Origin: Catenaria anguillulae PL171
Lineage: Eukaryota; Blastocladiomycota; Blastocladiomycetes; Blastocladiales; Catenariaceae
Direction of reading: 5' to 3'
NCBI GenBank assembly: GCA_002102555.1
Contig: MCFL01000008.1
Location: 434,001-498,000, forward strand
DNA: 64,000 nucleotides
The translations under genes and the position numbers were made by a program. The notes under the pieces were generated by a model that saw only the letters and a program-made list of their open reading frames with translations, had not been told where the DNA came from and made no database searches. Below, in pieces: positions 20,903 through 31,263 of this stretch; the stretch's first letter is position 1, and every line of letters begins with the position of its first letter.

Positions 20903-22840
20903 ATGGCCGATGAAATTAGTCAATGCAACAGCACATTAATCATGTCGCAACTCGCTCCTATTTCGCCGTCACCGAATGCCAGCAGCGGGCACATCGCCGT
21001 CCACGGTCTCACCTCCTCAACGTCCAGTCACGACGACCTCGTCGGGCTCGCCGACAGCGTGTTGCCGACGGCCCAACAACGTCATTTCGCCCAAGTCGCC
21101 GTTCAATATGTCACCGACGTTGTGACAAAGTACCAATTCAGCACTGGTCGCGTCACTCGGGTAGCAAAAGTATAGGCGCACGTGTACATAACTCACAAAT
21201 GGCCGAATACATCAATAACTGACCTGTTGTCGACGACACGACATATGTCCGTTGTAGGCGGGTTCTTTTTTCAAAGGGACGGCAGTCAACTTTAACTTTG
21301 ACATCGACCTCGTCGTTCAATTTATCGGAGTCAATCTGAAGCTGCACATGGCCGAGCTGATCTATGCCCTCTACACATGTTACATCGCCGAGCTTGGCCA
21401 ACAACTTGAAGCGTCTTCAAACGAGGTCGTCATTTCCGAGCTCTCGTCGCGCAAGTACTCTGTAGAAGTCCATCTCCGCCATCGCGACAACCCACAACTT
21501 GCGCTCAAAATTGACGTCTTGGGCACAATTGACGTATTGGATGGTACCCAATTCGTGCTGCCGGACGGATTCATCACCAAGGCCGGCCGAGACATTCAAG
21601 TCAAGGCGCTTCAAGCCGAGTTTTTCTATGACGACAAGTACACGATGAATCCCGATCGTCGCAGATTGTACCAGCCGCTCGTGTCCGAAGCCGCCGTCTT
21701 TGACATGCGCAACGCCCACGAGGATGCACGCCGGCTTGTGCGGCTACTCAAGATGTGGGCATGGTCCAGCGTGTGCACGCGAGACATGGCAACGGCCTTG
21801 TCGTCGGTCATGGAGCAGATCGCGCTACATGTGTGGTGTCAAGGAGGCGGTCATTTGGTTCGCTGTCACTGGATTTGATCTCTTTCTTCATTGACAGTTT
21901 GGCCGATTCTCGTCATTTTTGACTTCCCAGAGGTTGGATCAACTCTTCTCCAGCGCCATTCAACAACTGTGCACGATTACAACCATGAAGGTTGGCGAAT
22001 CGACACGAAAGGCAATCAATAACGAGTGTCCTCGCTTGGTGCACCAGGTACTTTTGGGTGATAATCGCTCGTCTTTGCACCCACTCTCTGCACTCACAGC
22101 TTCCGCAACTGGTTCATATGTAGTGTGACCCACTCAACAACCTGCTCAATACGGCAGATGCGCGCGTCTTCTCGCCCGGATATCAAGCAACCATTCAATC
22201 CGCCGCCCTCGCCTCCACCACCCATCCCGACACGCCCGTGCAATGGCTGTTCAAGGTTCCGACAAACGCTCCACTGCGGACTTGCCGCCTTCATGCGATG
22301 CTTCAAGTCTTCCCCAACGCCCACTGCGCCGCACCAATGTGCAACACAAACGACTTGGACGCCAAGCCCATACAACTGCATCGATTGCTCGCCGCGTTTC
22401 TCACGCTCTCTGTGCGTGCGCATTTCTCTAGGTTTGCGGCCGCATTTGCAAGCGGTCAAATGCATGAATCTGTCCTCGGATGTGATCTGTCGGGCAAGAA
22501 GAGGGGGGACCTGAGAATGCCGCTGGTCAACTACAGTGTGGACAAGGCCCAGCTGGGCGCAGACGACCCGCTGCCGGATGTGTTGGAGGATGTGGTGAAG
22601 TTATTGTCGAGCGTTTATCGGTTCAACTATTGGAAACGGGCGCTGGTCGAGCTAGAGATGGGCGTGAATGCGGCATTGACGCAAGTGAGAATTCCGTTGC
22701 CATTTGTGAGTGTTGGCGGTGCGCAGTGTGGAGATACTCGGGCAACTCCATCAATGCCCAGTGGGGTGGTTGTGCTGTATGTGTATCATTTTGTCTCGGA
22801 TCCGCTGAGCAAGTTTGCGCATGACGATGCCAACGATTAG
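20903..22840 (+). CDS. OAS/cGAS-like nucleotidyltransferase, four exons
   Basis: Exons 20903-21169, 21258-21857, 21931-22047 and 22124-22840, all phase 0, introns 73-88 bp; 566 aa. The nucleotidyltransferase P-loop AGSFFKGTA (residues 90-98) is formed across the first intron. It is followed by NFDIDLVV, giving metal-binding Asp104 and Asp106, and by LALKIDVLGTID with the third Asp at 175. The spacing and the KGT match oligoadenylate synthetases and related CD-NTases better than Trf4-type poly(A) polymerases, which have TGL and PxSD. A later RRLVRLLKMWAW helix and a PRLVHQ/CDPLNN block correspond to the OAS C-terminal core. About 220 residues beyond it are unrecognised. Such enzymes make 2'-5' or cyclic nucleotide signals on sensing nucleic acid. 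Product and trigger are unknown here. The third donor (GTTCGC) is the least certain join. Confidence 0.78.
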
Positions 22841-23015
22841 ATTATACATAAGTACGCTTCTCACGCTTCTTTATTCTGAACACTGAAATGGGTAGGGAAT
22901 TGGTTTGGACTTGAGAATTGGAACAGGATGTGGTCGGTATCATGATTTCGAGAGAGATAGGGGGGAATTGACAAATGGGAATACCTACAGGCACGGCACC
23001 CGCTCCTGACCGACA

Positions 23016-24028
23016 TCAATGCAACACCAAATTCAACCTGTCCTCGGTCCAATCATCGTCCCTCTCCGTCTCCCACCTCGCCACGGGATCCACAATCAAG
23101 TCAAACCACTGCGGACACTGCTCGTACATGTGCGTCCTCCACTCGCGAAACGGAAACTTCCACACGCCTTGACGCGCCCGCTCAGAAAACCACCCGTGGG
23201 CAATCTCGTCGATGCGATCGGGAATGCGGACCTGCTCGTACCGGAGCACAGTCAGCTCGCGCGCCGCAAGGCGCTCGCGGGCAATACGCGAAAAGTTTTC
23301 GGCCATGGTTTCGTCGACTTGGACGTTTGTGAATGTGGCCGGGATTTCAAACTTGAACAGCTCGTCGCGCGGCACTTCCATGGCGTACAAGTCACGAGGG
23401 TTGGATTGTGAGGCGAGCCCAGCGCGAGTGCGAGTACTCATGAAAGTGGTCATGGTCTGAAAGAAAAGGCAAGATGAAGAAGATGAGCACCCGCGTAGAA
23501 GAATGGGATCCGAAGCAGGAAAAACAATACCTGATAAAAGACGCCATACTCGAGCGACAAGGTAAGCGAGATCCATGGCGAGTTGGTGTGTGGCTCCCAA
23601 TGGCTCAAGATGTGTTCTTGACCCGTCAAGTTGCCGTTTGGGTTGTATGCGCGGAGGACGTAGAATGATCCGAGGCCGCTCGGGAACCCGTAATCGAGCT
23701 CGTCATTGAGGTCAAACGCAAACGCCGATTCTCCGTCTGAATCATCCGAGGTCATCCATTCAGATGCCATGGAAGGAGCTACGCTCGCGGTATCCCAATC
23801 CAAGTCCTGCACTGCCGAGTCATTGTGCTGCGTCTCTAAATTCTTCAATTTGGTCTTGCTGAATGATTCCGGCGTACACGACGGGGCCCGTCCGCTGGTT
23901 GAGGAGAGGGAAAGAACTGATGGGCGACGGCGAAGCGTTGGGATGAATGGACCCACAAACTGGTCCCAGGGCTTGTCTCTTTGGACGGCACGGTAGACAA
24001 AGCACGTTGGCGTAGTCGCGGTGTTCAT
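23016..24028 (-). CDS. ADP-ribosyltransferase-fold candidate (DUF7587-like), two exons
   Basis: Exon 1 24028-23531 and exon 2 23456-23016, with a 74-bp intron (GTATTG...TTTCAG), phase 0; 312 aa. The layout resembles fungal DUF7587 and related ADP-ribosyltransferase-fold proteins: an early CFVYRAVQ strand with Arg, a central SPWISLTLSLEYGVFY block comparable to the Ser-x-Ser motif, and a late RELTVLRYEQVRIPDRI block like the Glu-containing loop and IP-x-x-I strand. An acidic, Ser-rich linker (residues 60-110) splits the first two. There is no signal peptide, so a host intracellular protein is likely. Activity is unproven; the match is by motif only. It is convergent with the OAS-like gene, 175 bp apart. 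Alternative: an unrelated fungus-specific family. Confidence 0.55.
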
Positions 24029-25324
24029 GGTTGAGTGTATGGATGTGCGCTTCGGTTGGGCGTGGTGTCAGGATATTCGGCGTGACATGAGAGGTGCGGA
24101 AGTGTTTTTGAAGCCAATGAAAGCTCGCCCTTGGCGTCTACCTTGGCGGTACATTTCTGACTGCATGGAATCTCGTCAAGCGCCCAATTTCGAAGGCCGA
24201 AACGTGAGCCGCCATAATGTGTGGAAACTTTGTCACCTGGTGCTGTGCATGCTGGTCGTTGTTGCAATAGCACATGCAGTCCAGCTCTGGTCGAAATCTT
24301 GATTGTCATGAGTCGATTCACCATGGCCACAGCTGGTCATGGGCAATGAGCGTTTCGTTATTCCGTCGGGTGGACATGCCAGGCGATTTGAAACGGCATG
24401 GCGCCGCCCCCGCCAACGGAAAAAATTGCCGACTTGACGTCGACGTAAAGGATTAATTCGAAGCCTCGGGAAAACGGCAGGTTGTGAGTGGTTAGGGATC
24501 ATCACGGCGGAAACGCTGTCGGAGACGTGTCGTGATTGGAGCCGGACTGTGTTTCAACACAATATGCACGAGCCAACTCGCAATTTCGCGAGCGCGCCGC
24601 CACGGTCTGCAGACTGAAGTGAACACCAAACGGCAAGGAAGGTACTAGGGCGCCGGCATGTACATACGTGACCGACCTCGGTAGGGAGATCGGGGCTCGG
24701 TGCCTCAATCACATTTTTGTTGCTGCATACCAACTGAACCCTCTCATTTCACATATCGACATGTTGGGATCAGTTCGCACTATCGCACAGCCAACCACCG
24801 AAACGCCGCAATCGCATCACAGCACAGGAATCATAAGATCATCGAAAATGCATGTACAAGCCCCTCAAAGTGCAACTTCCAGAATCCTCATTCGCTGGCT
24901 GGGTGGCTGAGGTGTTGGGCGTTATCCCCCCGTTTATCGACGTCTCGCAAGGCAGGAGGGAGGGGATTTCCTTCATTGGGCAAGATACAAAATGGTACAA
25001 AATGGTAACTCCAATTATCTTTTGCGTAATGCGCAGGGTGGCATAACCCTGGTCAGAACAATTGAACGTTGTGTTGCCCAGGCAGGGCTTTGGTACCGGC
25101 GCCGGCCACCAACACTTCGGCGTGGGAATTCATCGCCACAACTAGATCGGCGGACCATGGACACAAGATGTTATGTACAAAGGTAGTGCGTGCAGGAAGC
25201 AGGTGATCGATCATTGAGCGAGGTTGAGGCCGCCAGCAGCGCTGAGCCGCTGACGCCTTGCCACATTGCAATTGCCACTTTATTTGCCACGCCCGTATTG
25301 ACAAGTCATGTAACGTATTTTACC
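24029..25324. other. Intergenic gap
   Basis: About 1.3 kb between two divergently transcribed genes. Only short open frames are present and none has a recognisable motif or conserved partner exon. No RNA gene or repeat was seen. Confidence 0.4.
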
Positions 25325-27268
25325 ATGAAAGACAATGCAATGAAATCTTCCGGTGATGAATCCCTGCCGCTTCCCATCATCGAGCTCGTCCTCACGCTCG
25401 CCACTCGAGTCAACCATGTCGGCAAATCAACAACTGCGCTGCTCGGTGTGCTGCCTCGTCGCCTTGTCCCAACTGCATTCCGAGCCTTGATTCTCGCCGC
25501 AAACAGCTACCCGCCCATGCGCCGACACTCTCTCGATCATGTCATGTCATCGACCATTCAGCTCCCGGCCTTGTCCCTCGATCGCCTTTTTGCTTCTCTC
25601 AACGAGGGCGACCCCTTGGACGACTGGATCCGCCTGCTGACAACGCTCATCCCCAATCCTGGAAACGATGTTGCCTTGTGCATGATAATTATTCGGTCTC
25701 TGTGCCGCGGCGGCCATTTCCAGGCCATTCAGTACCTGCACGAGGCGGATCCAGTTACCCGTGCTGCAATTCAAGCGTCAGCGCATGAGGCATTGCTCAG
25801 CCGCCACCTTCCGCTCATTCGATGGATGTGCGAAGCGCCGGTTGGTAGCATTCAACTGATCCCCGCCCGGCAATTTCCGTACTTGGCATATGCTGCTGAG
25901 CATGGTGACCTTGATTTGATGGACTGGTTGCTTGAGCATGTGGATTGGTTGAGCGGTCCCGAGTACATGGCGCAAGCAATGCGAGCGGCCATCCAGGCTG
26001 GCCGTGACGACGTCTTTGAGTACTTGTGTGATCAGGATGAGTTTGAGTGGTACACAGAGGACGGTCCACTGCGATTTTGCATGTACACGGTTGCCAGTGA
26101 GTACGGTTGGATTCGGATGCTGCAAAAACTCAAATTGGAGGCTTTCATGTTTGATCCTGATGATTCGCGCAAGGCCATGGATTTGGCAAGCGCCAATGGT
26201 CATGTCGCTGTTCTGGAGTGGTGGTTGATGTATTCGGAGCAGCATATGTACTCGGTCGATGCAATGGACGAGGCCTCAGCCAATGGTCATTTACACGTGC
26301 TTGAATGGTGGGCTCGCTCTGGGTTGGAGATGCGTTTTACGCCCGCTGCAAAAAGGCGAGCATATGATGCTGGCCATTGGGAGATTGTCAAGTTTTGGAC
26401 CGGGTGTGGAGCATATCAGATGCTCGCGTATGGCCCTTACATGCCTGACCTCCAAGCACATACCATGATCCCAACGCGAGATGTGGCGACACTGGTGGCC
26501 TTTGGACGCTCAGATTGGTTACATGCTGTTTATGGGCCTTCAATTGCCAAGGTTGCTCGGCCACAAGTGGATCATGCATTCAAGACCGCGGTTCAATTTG
26601 GCCATGTCGGCATTCTGGCAACGTACGAGGCAGATTTTGTCGACGCAAGGCATGGGTATGATGATCTGTTGGAAGTTGCTGCCACCCATGGGCAAACTGG
26701 TGTGCTGCAATGGCTCCTCTACAAATCTAGGATTCTGTTTGGGCCCAAGGGAAAGTGCCTCTACTCTTGCCTGTTGCAGTCGTTGAAGCACAGGCATTTG
26801 CACCTTGCCCTATGGCTTGTCGAGCATCCAATTGTGCGGGTGCATTTTTCAGAGTCTGTGGATGACAGGCTAACACTCGCCCGACTTGCCATTGAATGCG
26901 GAGGCGTCAAGCTCTTATCCTTGATCCACGCCATTGGACTTGTGGATAACCATGCTGGCGAAGACCTGCTCTCGTTTGCAGCCAAACAGGGCCACGTGGA
27001 TGTTTTTGAATGGTGGTTTGCAACGCCTGGACTGGACCTGCCTCCCATGGAGGGGACAATTGAGATTGCCATGCGTCATTCCAAGCTTCAAGTGCTTGAC
27101 TGGCTGCTTGGCACACCTCTCATGGATAAGAGGATTTCCGTGAAAGAGGACATGCTGAATGAACTGATTGTGGAGCGTCATGTTGATACGCTCAGGTGGT
27201 TGAAGCGGAATGCAGACAAGATTCAGATCAAGGGCGCCGGCACTCGTCAGCTCTTGCAGCGAATGTAA
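25325..27268 (+). CDS. Ankyrin-repeat protein, 647 aa
   Basis: The ATG at 25325 in ACCATGA context gives MKDNAMKSSGDES; the frame stays open 135 bases further upstream but without an ATG. Residues 10-60 (LPLPIIELVLTLATRV) look like a degenerate F-box-type start. The rest is made of ankyrin units of the kind common in zoosporic fungi and amoebae, for example AMDLASANGHVAVLEWW, then DEASANGHLHVLEWWARSG and AAKQGHVDVFEWWFATPG. Ankyrin stacks bind protein partners; with an F-box they usually act as substrate adaptors, which is inference here. Single exon, intact. An unrelated arrangement from the F-box-like pair at both window ends, although the N-terminal style is similar. Confidence 0.8.
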   Translation: MKDNAMKSSGDESLPLPIIELVLTLATRVNHVGKSTTALLGVLPRRLVPTAFRALILAANSYPPMRRHSLDHVMSSTIQLPALSLDRLFASLNEGDPLDDWIRLLTTLIPNPGNDVALCMIIIRSLCRGGHFQAIQYLHEADPVTRAAIQASAHEALLSRHLPLIRWMCEAPVGSIQLIPARQFPYLAYAAEHGDLDLMDWLLEHVDWLSGPEYMAQAMRAAIQAGRDDVFEYLCDQDEFEWYTEDGPLRFCMYTVASEYGWIRMLQKLKLEAFMFDPDDSRKAMDLASANGHVAVLEWWLMYSEQHMYSVDAMDEASANGHLHVLEWWARSGLEMRFTPAAKRRAYDAGHWEIVKFWTGCGAYQMLAYGPYMPDLQAHTMIPTRDVATLVAFGRSDWLHAVYGPSIAKVARPQVDHAFKTAVQFGHVGILATYEADFVDARHGYDDLLEVAATHGQTGVLQWLLYKSRILFGPKGKCLYSCLLQSLKHRHLHLALWLVEHPIVRVHFSESVDDRLTLARLAIECGGVKLLSLIHAIGLVDNHAGEDLLSFAAKQGHVDVFEWWFATPGLDLPPMEGTIEIAMRHSKLQVLDWLLGTPLMDKRISVKEDMLNELIVERHVDTLRWLKRNADKIQIKGAGTRQLLQRM

Positions 27269-27971
27269 AGCAGTGCGATCAGATGGTGTTGTTTCTCAGG
27301 TTGGTTTTCCGTTCGTTGATCTTGCCAAGTTAACTATAGAATGTACTTTGATTCAAGTGTCGCATGCCCGACAATTCCCAAGGTATTGCCGGGGACGGCC
27401 AGTGACCAAATTTTTCCAGGTGGAAATGCCATGTCCACCGCCAATTGCTCATTATGTACATGATTGCCAAACATTCGTTCTTCTACTCTATCCGCGTCAG
27501 ATCCGAGGCGGCGCTTGCCCCATGCGGTATCTTGCCTTGAGACATGGACATGATGTTGCGCGTGTCTCACGCCGTCAAGCTTCGATTGTTTTCAGTGGCC
27601 GACACTGTGGCTAACCCATCCGTTTCTTTGTAGTCCGATTTTTCTGTATTCTTGTGGCCTGTGATGCCAGACAACGCATTTCCTCCGTCTTTAGTACAGA
27701 ACGAGTAATAACAGCGAGATTCGCGAGACCTGACTTGCAATTGTGCATGAGCCATGAGCCGTGACTCGTGACAGACAGACGCGGACAGACGCAGTCGTCC
27801 TCTCGAGCTCACGGATCGGTAGCCCAGCCGCGGCCCTGAGCAGACCTTATGGCCGGCCTCTCACACCCCAAGTGCCCATGATCCCCCACAAGGCAACCAA
27901 CGGACACATTGCAATCTACACCTTCAGCGCAATCGACCCAAGCTGGCCACGCCACATACCGCCATCCCGCC
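27269..27971. other. Intergenic gap
   Basis: About 700 bp between the ankyrin gene and family member D. No gene, repeat or RNA was recognised. Direct GTGACTCGTGACAGACAG-like short repeats near 27,765-27,790 are too short to interpret. Confidence 0.4.
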
Positions 27972-30346
27972 ATGCTGAGTATCGCCAACCCGCAACCGCC
28001 GGCGTCCACCATCTTGTCGGCGCCGTGCCCGACCTGCAACGTGCGCGCCGTGGGCCGCCGCCCAAAGTCCAAGGTTCTCGTCGTGCTGCCGCCAACGTAC
28101 CGATCGGCCAACCTTGACCGCCTGCTGCTCCTGGCCCGCGACGCCTACGACAATGAAGAGCTCGACATCATGGACATGAATATCCAGTTTGCGTGGATCG
28201 GCCAAGAGATGATCGCTGGAGTACAGCCGGGCGAGGCTTCCGTTGCACCTGCACCGGCTGTCGTATCGCCTGCAGCGCCGGTTGCGGCTGCCACGGTCCC
28301 GGCGCCCGTGGCTCCTCAAGCTCCTGCCACCGCTCCTGCTCCGGCTACTGCTGCCAAGGCACCTGCCGTCGTTGATGCCGACAAGCAGAGCAAGACTGCC
28401 GCCTGTGCTCCCGCAGCGGCTGCTCCATCGGCTGGCATGCCCGCGCTGCAAGGTGTGGCCGCCACTGGTGTTCCGTTTGAGGAGCAGTGGAAGCGCAATG
28501 CGCAAGCTCAAAGTGCCAGCACTGGGACTCCTGCCCCGCAAGCGGCGCCGACCTCGCAAAAGAAGGCTCAAAGTGAGCCCAAGAAACAGGCGCAAAAGCA
28601 GCCGGAGCCCAAACCCGCAACCACTCCAGCGGCTCCTTCAGCGACCAAAGCGGCTCCTGTTGCTGCTGCTCTTGCCGACCAAAAGAAGCCGGCACCTACG
28701 CTAAACAACACAACGCCCGCTGCGACTGCGACACGCACGGCCAAGCAAGCGTCAGCTCCGAAGACGGATGCGGCGCAACCGAAACCCGCTCCTGCTCCTG
28801 CCTTGCCCCCTAAACCCGCATCTCCCACACCTGCGGCTGCACCCAAGGCAACTCCGCCCGTGTCGACCTCAAACAAGCCATCGACACCCGAACCGCCCAA
28901 GCCTGCGACTGCCCCTGCCGGCCCGAACGCTTCGGGCCTTGCCGACTGGATCAAGCAAGGTCTTCGAACGCTTGCATCCTCGCCGACTCCCTCGGCCACA
29001 TCGAGCACCGGAACTCCCACTGCCGGCGCCACTGCCAACGACGACGTGCCCGCTGGCCCGATTACCGAACATCGCGTCCGCGTGTCAAACTTTTTGCCCA
29101 CGGTGCAAGACTACCAAATGATCATGCTGCTTCCCTCGGGCATCAAACTACACAAAGTCGAGTTCCACCCGCCCGAACACATTGGCCCCAACTTTAAGCT
29201 GGTGCGCTCGGCCACATTCACGTTTGCGACGGCGCACGAGGCAGACACCATGGCAAAGTGGATCAAGGACCAGAATGCGGGCGGGCAGCTCGGCAAGTTG
29301 TTGTTGCCAAAGACCAAGGTGAGTGTGGTCATGGACACTGTTGAGCCATTGGAGGAAATTGATGAGGAATTGGAGGTGCGCACGGCGACGAGTATCAAGA
29401 AGCCGGCCACGCGGCCCACGGCCTCGGCAGCACCCGCGACCAAGGTTGACTATGACATTCCAATGGAAGAGATTGACGAGGACATGGATCCGATGCCACC
29501 TGCTCCCAGGTCGGCTGCCGCAAGTCAGCGCGAGTCGCCCGTGTTTGCGGCCAAGTCGGGCAACGATTATTCGCCGCCGTCGCCGGCGAAATCGGTGCCC
29601 GCTGCTGCACCTGTTTCGGGAGCCGGATTTACGTTTTCGCTGCCTGAACAGGCACCCGCAGCGGCAAAGTCGTCGTCGCCGACCGGTACGTTTAATGAAT
29701 GCCACTTGTCATGTGGTGACATGGATCTTTGCTCACACTGTTGGCAATAACCCTTACCTCACACTCTCATAGGTAACCGATTCACGGTCAAGATGCACGG
29801 CATTGACGGGTTCACGCCCGCACCTCTTGTCCAAGAATTTGTGCTCGAACATACGTCCGTCAAGCCCAAGGGCTTCGAAACCGAAGCCAGCACAGCCTCT
29901 GGCACCAAATCCGCGTCTCCGTTCCAAACGCACAACGACAAATCCGTCGTGTTTGTGTTTGACAACAAATCCGACGCCAAAAAACTCACCAGCGTGTTGC
30001 ACCAGGGCTCAAGGAGGGGCGGTACCATCACTTTTGCGCCGAAGGCGCAGAGATTCGCGTCGAGGCATGCGACGGCAAGGTCAAGACCCGGGCCGATTTG
30101 ACGGGCGGGGTCACGACCAGGCAGGTCGGTGGGCAAACGGTGGTAGCTAAGGTGGTGGGCGGAACAAAGGTGACCAGCGGAGGTGTGTTTGCCGATCAGG
30201 CGTTGGCGGGGCCTGGGTTGGGAGGAGTGCCCATGCCGGCGGCAAGTGAGGCAAGCGGAAATGGGAAGGCGGGCGGCAAGGCCAAGAAGGGCAAGGCCGG
30301 GACGGGTGGTGGAAAGTGGAGGAGTAAGTATGATGACATGGACTGA
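27972..30346 (+). CDS. N-module plus two RRM-like repeats, family member D
   Basis: The ATG at 27972 (MLSIANPQPPAST) is chosen because it is the first in frame. Exon 1 27972-29685 and exon 2 from 29773, with an 87-bp intron (GTACGT...CATAG), phase 1. The N-module (KSKVLVVLPPTYRSANL) spans about residues 32-85. A long Ala/Pro/Thr/Lys-rich linker follows. Repeat one starts near residue 366 (EHRVRVSNFLPT). Repeat two starts near 575 (RFTVKMHGIDGF) and resembles the last repeat of member B. Near 30,005 the best-matching frame changes: the literal frame stops at 30,101 while the homologous EGAEIRV and a basic Gly/Lys tail continue in another frame to 30,346. Either an indel in a G run is real or the base call is wrong. 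Confidence 0.75.
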
Positions 30347-30449
30347 GTCAATGAGCTCCACGTGTGAACACGTCGTTTTCATTGTTTTTTCACACGTCTT
30401 GATAGATGTAACAGCAATGGAAGGGAAGTGGGGAATCAAAATCGGCATC

Positions 30450-30735
30450 TCATGCCTTCTTGGCAGCCTCTTGCTGACGGCGGCGCTCGGCAACAATGGC
30501 GTCCACATCCTCGAATGACTCTTGCTTGACCGCGGTAATCGAGTACGTGACTAATTGTTTCAACATCATGTGACGGATGTGAGTACGAACAAGGACGCTG
30601 GAAATGAGGTGAGAAAAGGGACTTGAACGTACAAACGGAAGCACAGAACCCGAACAAGCCGAGGCCAATCAGGGCATTACGACCCCGGAAAGGCTTGCGG
30701 ATCTGTTCATGGACTTGTTGGCGAACGTCGGTCAT
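30450..30735 (-). CDS. COA3: Cytochrome c oxidase assembly factor 3 (COA3)
   Basis: Exon 1 30735-30633 and exon 2 30550-30450, with an 82-bp intron (GTACGT...AATTAG), phase 1; 67 aa. COA3 is a small inner mitochondrial membrane protein that binds newly made Cox1 and couples its translation to complex IV assembly. The protein has a basic start (QIRKPFRGRN), one membrane helix (LIGLGLFGFCASVFTYSIT) and the family signature AVKQESFEDVD straight after it, then a charged helix rich in Arg, Gln and Glu. It is shorter than yeast Coa3 (about 85 aa) but keeps the diagnostic helix plus AVKQ-x-x-F-x-D block, which is formed only when the intron is removed. Tail-to-tail with family member D. Confidence 0.85.
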
Positions 30736-31263
30736 GGTTTTTTAGTGGTGGAGGTGGCAGGTAGTAAGGTTTGGGAGCTAGTGGAATGGATAGTGAGAGC
30801 GACCCACAGGTTGGTCACTTTATGAGCTTAATTCTGCAACCTTGGGCACTTTTCCGAGGTAAAAGATGCTATTGCGCACAGTTGCAATCGGCTGAACAAG
30901 ATCCATTGGTGCTTTGTAATGTACAGTATCATAGAGTCGAAATTCACGGCACATAGATCTGCGGCTGAAGCAATCGCCCAACGATCTGACGTGAGATGTG
31001 AGAGGTGGATCGGCAGCTCGGGCCTAACGCGTCACTTTTCCTTCACCTGAGTGTCCGCAGCAGCCATGCCATTGAATCACGAAGCACGGTTACTTGCCAG
31101 TTAACATGTTTACTCGTGGGAACAGATCGGATGTCGAATATTGTTTCATGTACCCATTGCAATCGATTCGGCAGCGCTCGATCAATTCCATCTCTGGCCT
31201 CGGCCCCGGTTAAAAAAACGCACATAACAGTCACGATAAGCGTGAGTCAGGCGAATAGTCAAC
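30736..31263. other. Divergent intergenic region
   Basis: The 5' flanks of COA3 (minus) and the DUF1275 gene (plus). No further gene or repeat was recognised. Confidence 0.4.
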
